In this document: piece by piece, positions 40,824 through 40,827 of the stretch
How the letters are laid out: each line of letters starts with the position of its first letter
How positions within the stretch are numbered: the first letter of the stretch is position 1
Assembly (NCBI GenBank): GCA_026985655.1
Contig: JALSQB010000080.1
Span: 1-40,827 of the forward strand
Length of the DNA: 40,827 bases
Source of the DNA: Campylobacteraceae bacterium
GTDB taxonomy: Bacteria; Campylobacterota; Campylobacteria; Campylobacterales; Sulfurovaceae
Direction of reading: 5' to 3'
Notes under the pieces: generated by a model
Told to the model about the DNA's origin: nothing
Databases searched by the model: none
Seen by the model: the letters and a program-made list of their open reading frames with translations, nothing else
Translations under genes and position numbers: made by a program

Positions 40824-40827
40824 AAGA

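Noticed and set aside
1..40827. CRISPR arrays, insertion sequences, prophage genes or rRNA
   Set aside because: No regular short repeat-spacer pattern, transposase, integrase, phage structural gene or rRNA segment was seen.

Overview
This 40.8 kb window is AT-rich, densely packed bacterial chromosome. It most resembles Campylobacterota (the former Epsilonproteobacteria), close to free-living Sulfurovum/Sulfurimonas-type organisms; I cannot resolve the genus. The reasons are the gene order fabZ-lpxA-clpX-mreB-mreC and the block ppiD-like - ftsA - ftsZ (both familiar from Campylobacter and relatives), a short-form hisG, a carboxynorspermidine decarboxylase, a RibBA whose cyclohydrolase half is degenerate, a UbiD-family decarboxylase of the kind linked to futalosine menaquinone synthesis, frequent TTG starts, and repeated GCTATAAT-type -10 promoters with poor -35 boxes.

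Layout. 1-1856 (minus strand): the BrnT/BrnA toxin-antitoxin pair sits 11 bp upstream of coaX, then hisG, then the start of a clipped gene. 1857-7678: nspC, a small ORF, a SulP anion transporter with STAS domain, a convergent DUF4395 membrane protein with a Cys-rich tail, a membrane fatty-acid desaturase and a divergent ClpP-like protease. 7681-7771: tRNA-Ser(GCU), minus strand. 7834-11569 (minus): an operon-like run folD-lepB-rpiB-era-plsC. 11637-12053: a secreted monohaem cytochrome c. 12065-18872 (minus): dedA-proA-tamA-tamB. 18873-20512: a small accessory patch with a tautomerase-fold protein lacking Pro-1 and a Fic protein bracketed by a 22 bp near-perfect direct repeat. 20513-24289: ABC-F ATPase, an unknown helical protein, and queH with no ordinary start codon. 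24346-31008: one tightly packed run fabZ-lpxA-clpX-mreB-mreC, continuing by overlap into a MotA/ExbB-like gene, a MotB/OmpA-like gene and a 46-codon lysine-rich ORF. 30997-32671 (minus): bioA and a HIT protein. 32780-39625: ppiD-like, ftsA, ftsZ, a secreted NodB-type polysaccharide deacetylase and a UbiD decarboxylase. 39710-40747 (minus): ribBA.

Most of the window is core metabolism, envelope assembly and division. The best candidate for something not well described is the stator-like MotA/MotB pair plus small lysine-rich ORF, translationally chained to mreBC. It recalls the ZorA/ZorB channel of Zorya defence but no ZorC, ZorD or ZorE partner is present. Other points deserving a second look are the BrnTA promoter (an operator palindrome in the spacer and a probably leaderless message driving coaX/hisG), the Asp-to-Ser change in CoaX, the missing Pro-1 of the tautomerase, the repeat-bracketed Fic segment, and the start-codon problem of queH. 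No intergenic stretch exceeds about 300 bp; the longest are 1857-2083, 18873-19131 and 22942-23206, each described below.
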